This document shows, in pieces, positions 10,798 through 21,603 of a stretch of DNA of 64,000 nucleotides. Every line of letters starts with the position of its first letter. The first letter of the stretch is position 1. The notes under the pieces are model-generated. The model saw only the letters and a list, made by a program, of their open reading frames with translations, searched no databases and had not been told where the DNA came from. A program made the position numbers and the translations under genes. Origin of the DNA: Coix lacryma-jobi var. lacryma-jobi (lineage: Eukaryota > Streptophyta > Magnoliopsida > Poales > Poaceae); assembly GCA_009763385.1 (NCBI GenBank), contig CM019823.1, forward strand, positions 48,625,528 through 48,689,527, written 5' to 3'.

Positions 10798-11146
10798 CGC
10801 GGACATTTCGTCGTTCCTCCCGCGGACAGTCCGCGCGTCGGGACATGGCCAGATCAGTGGCCGCGAGTTCCTGTTGTTTGTGTCCAGGTTGACCGGCGGA
10901 CAGTCCGCCGTTGCAACCCGCGGATAGTCCGGGAGACGTCCAGAGGTGTTTCAGCAACACTGTTTTTTGCCTCTTTGACCGGCGGACAGTCCGCCGTTGG
11001 TTTTCGCGGACAGTCTGGGAACTGTCCAGGGGACTTCAGCAGCACTGCGGTTTTGCTCTTTTGACCGGCGGACACTCCACCACCTGAGCCCGGACAGTCC
11101 GCCGTTGGGCAGACAGTCCGCGACTGTATTGCCGGACAGTCCGGGA
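10798..11146 (+). repeat. GCGGACAGTCCGC palindrome array in the C2 5' LTR
   Basis: Repeated 13-bp palindromes and half units over about 350 bp, the longest such array in the window. Same position in the LTR as in C0. Confidence 0.8.
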
Positions 11147-11561
11147 CCCTGCTGAAGCCTCCGGTTTAGTGCGTTTGCTCTCCCGACTTTTCCGCTTAGT
11201 TTTCGGACTTCTCGTTTGGTTCTATAGTTAACCAAGAAACATCTCTAGGTATCTTTGCTACTTGTTAGCATCGGTATTTGGGGATTTCTCGACGTAGCCT
11301 TCAATCTACGTTCGGGACTTGGTTTTCGAGGGTTGAACTTGTGCCGGAGCTTTTGGTCTTTGCTTCGCTATCGCTTTGTGGTGCCTCGCTGTGATCCTAG
11401 GGATCATCCACCCTCTTCCAAGGGTCGTGGGCATCACGTTCTCTGTCGTAGCTCTTGAGGGTTGATTTTTGGACTTTTGGCCAAAGTTTCGAGAGAAATT
11501 TTATTGGCTCCCATTCACCCCCCCTCTGGTCGCCTTGCTATTGCATTCTCGATCCTTCAAT

Positions 11562-11573
11562 TGGTATCAGAGC
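11562..11573 (+). promoter_or_regulatory. C2 primer binding site (initiator tRNA-Met)
   Basis: TGGTATCAGAGC, complementary to the 3' end of plant initiator tRNA-Met, two bases after the LTR end. The same motif is in C3 at 59129-59140 on the minus strand. Confidence 0.9.
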
Positions 11574-11622
11574 GGGTTAAGGATCTTCCACCTTAGCCAG
11601 TTCTAGATCCACCGAAGGCGAC

Positions 11623-12858
11623 ATGGATCGCGGCGTGGGCAAACCGCCATTTTTCGATGGGACCAACTATGCGTATTGGAAGATACGCATGTCGGCCTAT
11701 CTCCAGAGCATGGGCTCTTCTGTTTGGGAGATTTGCAACAAGGCCGATTATGTTGTCTTGGCTGCTCGTGTCACTCAGCATCAGATAGATGAGCACGAAG
11801 CCAATAGCCGAGCGCGTAACGCCTTGTTCTCCTGTCTGAGCATGTCCGAGTTTGATCACGTTTCTCACCTCCCCACGGCTCGTGAGATTTGGGCGACCCT
11901 CATGCGCTTCCAAGAGGGAACCACTCAAGTCAAATCCCGTCTCTATGAGTCACACAAGCGGGAGTGTGAGAACTTTTGACATATGCCTGGCGAGAGCATA
12001 GAGAGTTTATTCGCTCGCTTTCAAGTTATTGTCAACAAGATGCGAGCTAACAAGGAGCCGTTGCCTTTCGACGATCATGAGAGAGCTTTGAAGCTTTTGC
12101 ATACTCTTGACCGGTCGGTGTGGGACTCAAAGGTCCAGGCGATCATCGAATCGTCTAACTATGAGACCCTCACTTGCGACGAGCTCTTTAGTAAGCTCAA
12201 GTCTAGTGAGATTGATGCCATGTCGAGGGCTTCTTATGAGAATCCTTCTGGCCCGACTATGGCTTTGGTTTCTGGATCTTCTGCTAATCCCTCTGGTGGC
12301 TTTGCACTTTCTTCTCTCTTTTCTGTCACAGAGGAGCAGCTTGAGTCTTTGGGAGATGAGGAGTTGGTTTTGCTTGCCATCCGGTTCTCGTGGTTCCACA
12401 ACAACCGCATGAACCGTCGCCGCAGAGGAGGACGCTCGGGCTGTTTCGAGTGCGGCGACCCCGACCACTTCATCGCCAACTGTCCCAAGAAGAAGCACAC
12501 ATCTAAGAAAGGCGATCATGGGCACAAGTACGACTCCGGCAAGCGCAAGGAGAAGCACGTCCCTGCAAGGCGCAAGCGGAGGGGCGGCTTCGACAAGGAG
12601 TACATCAAGAAGAAGTACTTGGAGAAGGCCCAGGCTGAGCAGCGAGCGTTCTTCGCCACGCTCAGCGACATCGATGGCTCGGATGATGACTCCACTTGCT
12701 CAAGCGTTGACGAGTCCGAGAAGATGAAGAAGATCGAGGACAAGCTGAACGGTCTTTGCTTCTTCGCCGACGACGAGAGCTTCTGCACCATGGCCCTTGG
12801 TGATGAGGTCGACGGCAAGCTAGAGCACACTCCTCGGAACGACGACGACACCTCCCAG
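11623..12858 (+). pseudogene. gag: C2 gag
   Basis: Starts at ATG 11623 (MDRGVGKPPFFDGTNYAYWK), the typical copia Gag opening. A UBN2-type Gag core follows (LESLFARFQ-like segment near 12000), then a CCHC zinc knuckle (CFECGDPDHFIANC near 12440-12483) and a lysine-rich and acidic tail. TGA at 11977-11979 breaks the frame between NF and HMPGES; the same TGA is present at the same codon in the C3/C5 copy (58724-58726). The frame otherwise runs straight into protease. At 12858/12859 the sequence CCCAG|GTAAAACG joins the two sides of a segment that is 1448 nt long in C3/C5, so the C-terminal Gag extension is missing. Confidence 0.85.
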
Positions 12859-15800
12859 GTAAAACGACTGGAGGACGTTTGGTTGGTGGATTCTGGTTGT
12901 TCGAGACACATGACCGGAAACGCCAAGTGGTTCTCCAGTCTTAGCCCTGTTGCTGGAAAGGAGTTTATCACCTTCGGCGACAATAGTAAAGGTAAGGTAT
13001 TGTCTCGTGGGTCCGTGCGGGTTAATGTGCACTTTGTGTTGCGCGATGTTGCTCTTGTTTCTAACCTGCATTTTAACCTTCTCTCTGTTTCACAACTTTT
13101 TGATGATGACTATGAGATTCGTTTTAAACCAAATCTCAATCACATTTTCGATCCCCAGGGCAATCTTGTATGTTTGATTTCGCCCTTTGGGAAAGTCTTT
13201 CACGCGAATTTCTCGTAGTCATTTGGGATTTCCCGCTGTCTTTTGCCTAGTCCTTCCTCCTCTGATCTTTGGAAGTGGCATTGGAGGCTCGGTCACTTAA
13301 GCTTCGACTTGCTTGCAAGACTTAGCTCACTTGGCCTAATCCGAGGATTGCCCAAGCTGTCGATGGAGAAGGATCTTCTTTGCCATTCTTGTAGACATGG
13401 AAAGATGGTTGCCGCTCCCCACCATCCAGTGACTAAGGTCATGACTTCGCACCCTGGAGAGCTTTTACACATGGACCTTGTTGGTCCGGCTCGGGTGAGC
13501 TCGGTTGGTGGCAAGTGGTATGTTTTGTTCGTTGTTGACGATTTTTCGAGATATTCGTGGGTCTTCTTTTTGACTGAGAAGACTGAGACTTTCTTCTTTG
13601 CTCATAATCTGATTTTGCGTCTTCAGAACGAGTTCCCTATGAACTCGATGCGAGCTATTAGAAGTGATAATGGTTCCGAATTCAAGAATTCAGATTTTGA
13701 GAAGTTTTGTGACTCTTTGGGTTTGGAGCATCAGTTTTCTTCCCCCTACACACCGCCCCAAAATGGTGTTGTAGAGAGGAAGAATCGGACCCTTGTTGAG
13801 ATGGCCAGGACGATGCTCGATGAGCATAGGACTCCTAGGCGATATTGGGCCGAGGCTATGAACACTGCATGCTACATTTCAAATCGCATTTTTCTGAGAG
13901 CATTTCTGAAAAAGACTTCTTAGGAGTTGCGTTTTGGTAGACAGCCCAAGGTGAGTTATTTTAGAGTCTTCGGTTGCCATTGTTTTATATTGAAGAAAGG
14001 CAACTTGGACAAATTTGAGTCTCGTTCTTCTGACGGTGTATTTTTGGGTTATGGCACTCACACTCGAGCATATCGTGTACTTAACCTTGATACTAACTGA
14101 GTCATGGAGACATCCGATGTCACCTTTGACGAGACCATGGTTTGTCCTTCTTCTCGTTTTGAGCGTGCAGGTGATCATGAGGTTGGTGAGCCTCTTTTTG
14201 ATGACGAGGACGAGGGTGCTGAAGGTATGGATCATCCAGCACCCCCTCCACCTGCTATGCCGCAAAGAGTGGCTTCTACGATGACTCACGGCCCCGATAC
14301 TTCTTCTTCCTGGGGGCCGTGGGATCCGCCACCCCGAGCGGTACCTTTTGTACCCGGGGAGGCACCAGCGGCTGTTGAGGGGGAGATCACTTCTGCTCGG
14401 GAGGCGCCATGACATATCCAGCGCCAGCACCCTCCTCCACAGATGACCGGCAGCATCGACGAACGTGTCACTCGGTCCAGGTCACAGCACATTTCTCACT
14501 TTGCTCATTCTGCATTTATTGCTAATTTTGAACCCCGAGATGTTGGACACGCTTTGACGGATCTGGATTGGGTCAATGCCATGCAAGAGGAGTTAGAAAA
14601 TTTTGAGAGAAATCGGGTTTGGGTTTTGGTTCCACCTCCTCCAGACTGTAATCCTATTGGGACAAAATGGGTTTTCAAAAACAAACAAGGAGAGGATGGC
14701 CACATTGTGAGAAACAAAGCGAGACTTGTGGCCAAGGGTTATAGTCAGAAGGAGGGGATAGACTATGAGGAGACTTTTGCTCCTGTAGCTCGTTTGGAGG
14801 CTATTAGGATACTCTTGGCTTTTGCTGCATCCAAAGGTTTCAAACTTTTTCAAATGGATGTCAAGAGTGCCTTCTTAAACGGCTACATAGAAGAGGAAGT
14901 GTATGTTGAGCAACCCCCCGGTTTTGAAAATCCCAAGTTTCCAAACCATGTTTTCAAACTCCACAAAGCTTTACATGGTTTGAAACAAGCCCTAGAGCCT
15001 GGTATGATAGGTTAAAAACCTTTTTGCTTGCTAAGGGTTTTAAAATGGGATGTGTGGATAAAACGCTCTTTCTCCTCAAGCAAGGCAAAGACACTCTCTT
15101 GGTCCAGATTTACGTGGATGATATCATTTTCGGTGGTTCTTCTCACGCTTTGGTTGCCAAGTTTGCAGATATTATGAGCAGGGGGTTCGAGATGAGCATG
15201 ATGGGCGAGTTGACATTCTTTCTCGGGTTGCAAATTAAGCAATCCCGAGAGGGGACGTTTGTGCACCAGGGCAAGTACACCAAGGACTTGCTAAAGAGGT
15301 TCGATATGGGTGAGGCCAAGCTTCTTCCAACACCCATGTCGACCATGACGGCCCTGGATGCGAACAAGGATGGAGAAGCTGTGGACCAGAAGGAGTACCG
15401 AAGCATGATCGAGTCGCTGCTCTACCTGACGACGACACGCCCGGACATCCAGTTCGCGGTGTGTCTGTGCGCGCGCTTTCTGGCGTCGCCGCGCACTTCT
15501 CACCGTCAGGCGGTGAAGCGCATTTTCAGGTACTTCGTTTCACACCTGAGTTCGGGATTTGGTATTCAGCTTCCTCCACCCTCTCCCTTTGCGGTTATTC
15601 CGATGCCGACTTTGCTGGTTGCCGTATTGAGCGCAAGTCCACTTCTGGGACTTGCCAGTTTATTGGTTTTTCTCTTGTATCGTGGTCTCCTCGCAAGCAG
15701 TCTAGTGTCGCTCAGTCTACCACAGAGGCTGAATATGTTGCTGCGGCTAGCTGTTGTTCTCAGTTGCTTTGGATGATGGCCACTTTGCGTGATTTTGGTC

Positions 15801-16054
15801 TGAGCTTTTCTCGCGTGCCTTTGCTTTGTGACAGCACGAGTGCTATTAGCGTTGCTAAGAACCCCGTGCTGCACTCGAAGACCAAACACATTGATGTGCG
15901 CTTTCATTTTTTGCATGACCACCAAGAGAAGGGTGATATCGACCTTCGCCATGTCGATACTCATCATCAATTGGCTGATATTTTCACCAAGCCTTTGGAC
16001 GAATCAACCTTTAATCGGTTGAGGGGTGAGCTTGGTGTGTGTTTCCCCTTTTAG
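12859..16054 (+). pseudogene. pol: C2 pol: protease, integrase, reverse transcriptase, RNase H
   Basis: Aspartic protease motif VDSGCSRHMTG (D codon near 12889). Integrase has its HHCC region (13279-13400) and catalytic D, D, E near 13474, 13664 and 13777. RT follows from about 14530, with YVDD at 15111-15122, then RNase H, ending with TAG at 16052-16054. Stops break the first frame at 13216-13218, 13921-13923, 14098-14100 and 14410-14412. Single-base deletions shift the frame near 14990 (after GLKQA) and near 15530 (after FRYF). By homology to C1 and C3 the coding content is complete, but the gene is dead. It would have supplied all enzymes of the copia replication cycle. Confidence 0.9.
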
Positions 16055-17740
16055 ATGGGGAAAACATTTTGGATCTTGTATCATAGACTAACTCTTTTTT
16101 ATTTGTCTTTGTTTTCTTTTGCATTTCAGCATACGCTTTTACATTCTGAGCTTCATGTATATAATCATTAGAATGTAACTATGCTCTATTTTGTATGCTC
16201 CGATGCTTATGTTGATGCATATAGCTTATGCTCTTTCTGATCACTGATACATGTTGTGAGCTGAGCTATTTTTGAATGGTGAACTTGCTAATGAACATAA
16301 AATTTGAAAATATTCACCATTGAGATATGCAACTAGCATGTGTAGGATGTGTTGAGTTTACTCGTGCTTTTCATATATGCTAGGTTGCTATGTTTCTAGT
16401 TCTGAGTCATTCACTCGCTTGGTTTGTTCATATCCTGTCAATAATAATTGAACCAAGTTTTAAGTGAATTGAAAAGATCGAGATGGGATTGCTTGTCAAC
16501 ACGTCACGGTATCAAGACTGTTTCTCATTGCACTTTGAGTTAAACTTGAGTCGTGTAGTGTATGACCGAAATCGATGCTTTAAGCTTCTGATTGCATATG
16601 CATAGGCTTCGCTCGGTTGAAAAGTTAGGCAATGACAAGCTTTCAACCTCTCGCAATCACATGCTGAATTATAAACTTGTGTAATTTCACCGCTGCAACT
16701 CTGATTTAAAATTGAAATCACAAGTGTATGTTTCATTCTATAGCATGATGATTGAACTTTGCTAGGGGTAGTTCACATTGTATACATGTTTAGCACTTGT
16801 TCGGATTCCTGTCTATACATGTGTAGTGCTATTTTGATGGTGACTATCTTTTGGCTAAAAAATGCTCACTTGCTCATATGTTCATATTTCGTATTCGGTG
16901 ATCAGTTTGAGCCTTTGCTAGCTTGCTATGGATATTGTTGAGTCATTAGTTCAGAACTGTGTAGAGCATCTTTGCATTCTCCTGAATATATTCCTGAAGC
17001 TGCTTACATGCATTTCGACTCATATGCATTTTGGAAGGGGGAGAACCTCTCTTGTTGGCATGTTTGATGGTGCATTTTCTGAGGGGGAGAGTCTTTTACT
17101 TGATTAGTGCATTTTCAACTAAGGGGGAGAAATATTACAAATCATACCCGGGTGTTCAACTAAGGGGGAGTTTTACTAAGGGGGAAATTTTCAAATCTTG
17201 TGCCTTCCAAGTTGAACCTAGGGGGAGTTTTTCTAGTTGCGTGCATTTTTTGAGGGGGTGTTTGCTAGTTGTGTTGAGCCTTCGCCTCTTTCTTGAGGGA
17301 CTAGCAAACATCTTTCAGTTTGTTTGATTTCAATTGTTTCGGAGTAATCTTCTTGCTAGTTGTGTTGAGCCTCTGTGCCTCTATCTTGAGGGACTAGCAC
17401 TTGCTTCGATTTTTTTATTGGTGTCGAGCTCCTTTTCTGGAGTTTTTCAATTGGTTTTGAACCTTCTTGCGCTTCTTCAATTGGTATCGAACCGTTTCTT
17501 GCTAGTGGTGTTGAGCCTGTTCTACCTCTTCTTGAGGGCTAGCTTTGCTTTGCTTGGTTGTGTCGAGCCGTTGCCCATGTCTTTGGGGACCAAGCTGTTT
17601 TGCTTCTTCCACTTGACCTTCTTCGGCTTTGCTATGCTTTTGGGTCATTTGGTCGAGTTCTCTCCACTCCTTCTTTCTTCCTTCCTTCTTCTATTATGAT
17701 TTGTGTGAGTAGTTGACAATGCACTCATCAAGGGGGAGAT
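16055..17740 (+). other. C2 3' noncoding region with repeated polypurine tracts
   Basis: No gene supported. Purine tracts similar to AAGGGGGAG recur near 17035, 17081, 17121, 17162, 17178 and 17220. The terminal tract AAGGGGGAGAT (17730-17740) abuts the 3' LTR. The region is homologous to 1-1264 and 4655-6351. Confidence 0.75.
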
Positions 17741-18428
17741 TGCGGATACATGGGAGTATGCCGAGTCTCGGAGTGATGAGTGATTGTCAACGGGTTTGAT
17801 CGCATGTTCTTTGGCTTGTGTTATGCAGGTGTCGAGCACGGAGACAGTGATCGAGGGCAAGGTGAAGGTCAAGTAGAGACGTGCCGTGCCGATGGACCAG
17901 GAGCGGTGAAGGGCGGACGTGAGGCTTGGACTGAGGGACCGGTGGCCTGGGGATCAGCTGTGGTGGCTGACAGCCTGGGACAGCGACGAGCGGAGACTTG
18001 CGGGACATGGTGTTGCTCGGGTCGAGGACCTGAGGACACGTGTCGGTGGATGGGGTGCACAGGCGGTGCATCCCCTCTACAGCTCTGGTTTGGTGGCTGA
18101 GCCAGAAACATCTCTAGGTATCTTTGCTACTTGTCAGCATCGATATTTGGGGATTTCTCGATGTAGCCTTGAATCTACGTTCGGGACTCGGTTTTCGAGG
18201 GTTGAACTTGTGCCGGAGCTTTTGGTCTTTGCTTCGCTATCGCTTTGTGGTGCCTCGCTGTGATCCTAGGGATCATCCACCCTCTTCCAAGGGTCGTGGG
18301 CATCACATTCTCTGTCGTAGCTCTTGGGGGTTGATTTTGGGACTTTTGGCCAAAGTTTCAATAGAAATTTTATTGGCTCCCATTCACCCACCCTCTGGTC
18401 GCATTGCTATTGCATTCTCGATCCTTCA
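17741..18428 (+). repeat. C2 3' LTR, internally deleted
   Basis: 688 bp against 2183 bp for the 5' LTR. The first 360 bp match LTR positions 9377-9742. After GCCAGAAAC (18101-18109) the sequence jumps to the part corresponding to about 11238 onward. The junction shows AGAAA microhomology shared by both parents. The deletion of about 1.5 kb removes the hairpin array and the GGACAGTCC array. Right TSD TCTAT follows at 18429. Confidence 0.9.
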
Positions 18429-19886
18429 TCTATTCCCGAGGCTTGGGAGAGGTTGCAAGAGTATGTCGCTGCTTGTCTGCACCATGGTGTGGAGGACTGG
18501 CTGTTGATCCAGAACTTCTACCATGGCCTAACCCCACTCTCTAGAAGCCATTTGGATGCCGCCGCCCGCAGTGCATTCTTTTCTTTGAATGTTGCAGATG
18601 CTAAGGCTCTCATAGAGAAGATGGTGTCGATCCAAGGATGGAATGACGAGAGACTGCAGCCCCATAAGCGAGGTATGCATTCCCTTAAGGAGGCCAACAT
18701 GATCGTGGCCAGGATGGACCTGCTGGCAAAGAAGCTGGACAACTATGAGAAGATGAACCAACAAGAGAGTGTCCAATCTCTGGAATCTTACATGACTTGT
18801 GAAGTCTGTGGAGAAACCAGACATTCTGGGAACCACTGCCCCGAGTTACATGAAGATTTGAACTTCATCAACAACAACAGTTTCCGCCAACAGAATCAAG
18901 GATGGAATCAGCACTCCAATTCTCATGGTAACAATTCATTCCCTCGCTCTAATTTTCATAATTCTGATGATTTCTCGTTCTTAAAGAATCTAGTCTACTC
19001 TCAAGGTAGAACTACTGAATTTTTGAATAAGAAATTAATGGCAAATGATAAAACCCTTGAGAATATAAATGCTAAATTGAAAGATTTCTCATCTGCTCTG
19101 AAAAATCAACTTAGCTTTAATAAGATGTTAGAAACCCAATTAGCTCAACTTGCTGCTATCATACCATCTTTTGAATCTAGCAAAATTCCTGCTAAACCTG
19201 ACATGGAAACTGCAAATATGGTTGAAATAAAATATTTTAACTATTATGAAGATCAAACCATGACTGTTAAAAAGGGTGATCCTGGTAGTCCCATAATTAG
19301 ATGCTCAATCTTTGGTGAAATCTTTAAAAATGCCATGTGTGATTTAGGATCGAGTGTGAATATTCTATCTAAAGATTTTTATGAAAACTCGTTCTTTCCA
19401 CCCATGTCATCCACATCTGCCTATGTTGTGCTAGCTGATCAATCCACTTGCTATGTAGAAGGAATAGTCAATGGTTTACCTATTCATATTAGAGGTTCAT
19501 ATGTTCCTACTGATTTCATAATACTAGATATGGGAAATAGGAAAGATGTGCCTCTAAACTTAGGTAGACCTTTCTTGAATACTGTGAATGCATGCATATA
19601 TGTGGGAAGTGGTAAAATTCAAATGACATTAGGAGGGAGGAAGGAAATATTCTCCTTCTCCCGTGGTCCCGCATATGCCGCTAACATGCAGGATACAAAG
19701 CCTGTTCGTACCAAGAAGAGGTGCCGAAGAACAAGGTGGAACAGAAAGAAAGAACCACCTCCTGAGTTGTGTGATTCACATGACAAAAGAGAGGTGCCAA
19801 AAGAAGAAGAACCTGATGGAGTACTTAGAGAGGAAGCACCCAAGGAAGAAGATCCGCCCGATAAGGATGAAATTCCATGGACCTAA
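18429..19886 (+). pseudogene. gag-pro: G1a gag 3' part and protease (after C2)
   Basis: Continues the frame of 8961-9376. Gag continues (PEAWERLQEYV, LIQNFYHGL), followed by a CCHC-like knuckle CEVCGETRHSGNHC (near 18796-18837; the usual G before H is R here), a coiled-coil-like lysine/asparagine-rich linker, and a retroviral-type aspartic protease (CDLGSSVNIL, ILDMGNRKDVPLNLGRPFL). The tail is charged and ends at TAA 19884-19886. DLGSS instead of DSG/DTG is usual for Athila-type proteases. No stop or frameshift is seen in this part. No RT or integrase follows. Confidence 0.88.
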
Positions 19887-21603
19887 AGTATGGTTTTATT
19901 TTTTTATTTCCCTTCAAATTTCCCTTTTCAAATAAATAACAAATGTCATGCATGTAACTAAAAAAACAGTTATCATTAGTTATATGCATAGGTATATGTT
20001 AACTTAGCTAGAATAATAAAATATCATAGGATAGTTTCCCTTTTCACAACATTAGATAGTTTCCTTTTTAATAAAATGAGAACAAGAGCTCCGACCGAGA
20101 AAGATGAAGACCCTTCACCAAGCAAGAAGCCAGCTTGGGGGAGACTCCCATGCCGATAAGGTATGTCTCAACCTCACTCTTTACATTTGGTTCTTAATTT
20201 CTATATCTTTTGAATGCTATATGCTTGCCTACGTAACCATTCCATGAATAATATTGATAAAATCTGCTTAAACAAGTTGAAACCTGAATAAGATTTGAAG
20301 TATGTCAAGCAAATGCTATTGTTTTGGTTTGAATAACTGATCTTATCTAAGTTGTAGCTTTTGTGGGTTGCACATGCTTTAACTGAAATCATGCTTAGTG
20401 GATAAAGTTAGTAAGAAATGGAGTAATTCTTTAAACTTGCTAAGGTGAAATTAGGTCCTAATCTGGAGGATTTCTTTAAAAAAATTATGAAAACCTTGCT
20501 AAAAGTTCCTCCTGGATTTTATCCCATCCCACCACCAGCCAAATATTTGTTAGTCATTAGTCAAAACCACAAAGAGCTTTATTTGTGTTGATCTTTGTTA
20601 GACCTCATAGATCTTAGTAGAGAAGCTTATCATATCTTTTGAATCAAGTTTTACACAAACCCACCATAAATTGCCTACTCTCCACTTTGGAAGTTTGCAA
20701 CCACCAAATAAATTGCTTATTCTCTACACTAGAGATATGCAATACCCTGCCAAACATCCCATTGCTAGCCTTATGCTATTCCTACACTAGGAATAAGCCT
20801 TTCTCCCTCTTCCCCCTTTTCCATTTCTGAAATCCTTTCCTATAGATATCTGGGGAAATCTAGAGCTAAGAAAGAGAGATATCAAAAAAAAGAGCAAAGT
20901 AGCTCAAGAAAGGACTATGTCCTAAGAAAATAAGTGAGCAAAGTAGCACAAGAGAGGACTATGTCCTAAGAAAATGTGAGGACACATCCTTTTTGTCTAC
21001 TCACTATGTATCCAAAAAAAAGAGAGAGAGAAAGAGGAAGTTATCATTAGCTCTAGACCCCCAGAGATTAACTAGGAAGGATTATGAAATATCTCTCCAT
21101 ACACTTCCACATAACCACACATGCACATCTTGATCAATTTTTACGATTTGCTGCTCCTTATGATCTGAGTGTCTAGCTTAGCAATAAACATCAGGCAATT
21201 TGCTCATGATTCTTAGCCTACCTATAGCTCCACATATCATTCTTTTGAAATAGGAGAGGCTACTTTTTGGCCTAAGTGAGGATTTAAACACCATTGAGTG
21301 ATTGAGTGAATCTTGGAGGACTTAAGCAAGTTTTTATCTTTTGAAAACCTTAAAACCTCCACACAGAATCCTAGTCAAACCTAAGCAAGATAAAAGTTTC
21401 CTATCTACTGCTTTGTTTCACTCTTGCATGTTTGAAGTGAAAAGCTATAAGCCCCACATTGCTATGATTCATGATATATGCTAAGTTATTTCTCACTATA
21501 CAATATGCACTTGCATACATCTTAATTTTGCTATCTTTTTCATGCTTAATGCTTGAACCGCATTTTTGCTCGAGGACGAGCAACAGGTTAGCTTGGGGGA
21601 GTT
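19887..21603 (+). other. G1a 3' noncoding region and polypurine tract
   Basis: AT-rich, with no supported gene. AGCTTGGGGGAG occurs twice, at 20132-20143 and at 21590-21601, where the second copy lies against the 3' LTR and is the likely polypurine tract. A 44-bp tandem duplication lies at 20892-20979, and a purine-rich simple repeat (AAAAAAAGAGAGAGAG) near 21014-21035. G1b has the same layout on the minus strand (39248-40913). Confidence 0.8.
20892..20979 (+). repeat. 44-bp tandem duplication in the G1a 3' region
   Basis: Two units beginning GAGCAAAGTAG, differing at a few bases. Each contains the small palindrome AGGACTATGTCCT. G1b has a single copy (near 39880-39915 on the minus strand), so the duplication is specific to G1a or its subfamily. 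Confidence 0.75.

Larger units (their letters stand above)
9377..11559 (+). repeat. C2 5' LTR
   Basis: 2183 bp, TGCGGATACATGG to CTTCA. Carries the hairpin array (9767-10032), the GCGGACAGTCCGC palindrome array (about 10798-11146) and a C-rich run near the end. It is complete, unlike the 3' LTR. Confidence 0.92.
9377..18428 (+). mobile_element. C2: Sirevirus-type Ty1/copia element inserted in G1a gag
   Basis: 5' LTR 9377-11559, primer site, gag, pol, 3' noncoding region and a shortened 3' LTR 17741-18428. Flanked by TSD TCTAT (9372-9376 and 18429-18433). The uninterrupted target is visible in G1b near 42370, which confirms the junctions. Domain order PR-INT-RT-RNaseH is that of Ty1/copia. 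The initiator-tRNA-Met primer site, repeated purine tracts and long palindrome-rich LTRs point to the Sirevirus lineage. Compared with the C3/C5 copy it lacks 1448 nt of the gag 3' region with intron-like boundaries. Confidence 0.92.

Noticed and set aside
10798..11146. GGACAGTCCGC repeats as a centromeric or satellite array.
   Set aside because: Only about 250-350 bp, irregular spacing, always at the same position within copia LTRs.
15461..15776. Hydrophobic leucine/serine-rich C-terminus of the 15024-15776 open frame as a membrane or env-like domain.
   Set aside because: It is an out-of-frame reading of RNase H after the 1-bp deletion near 15530.
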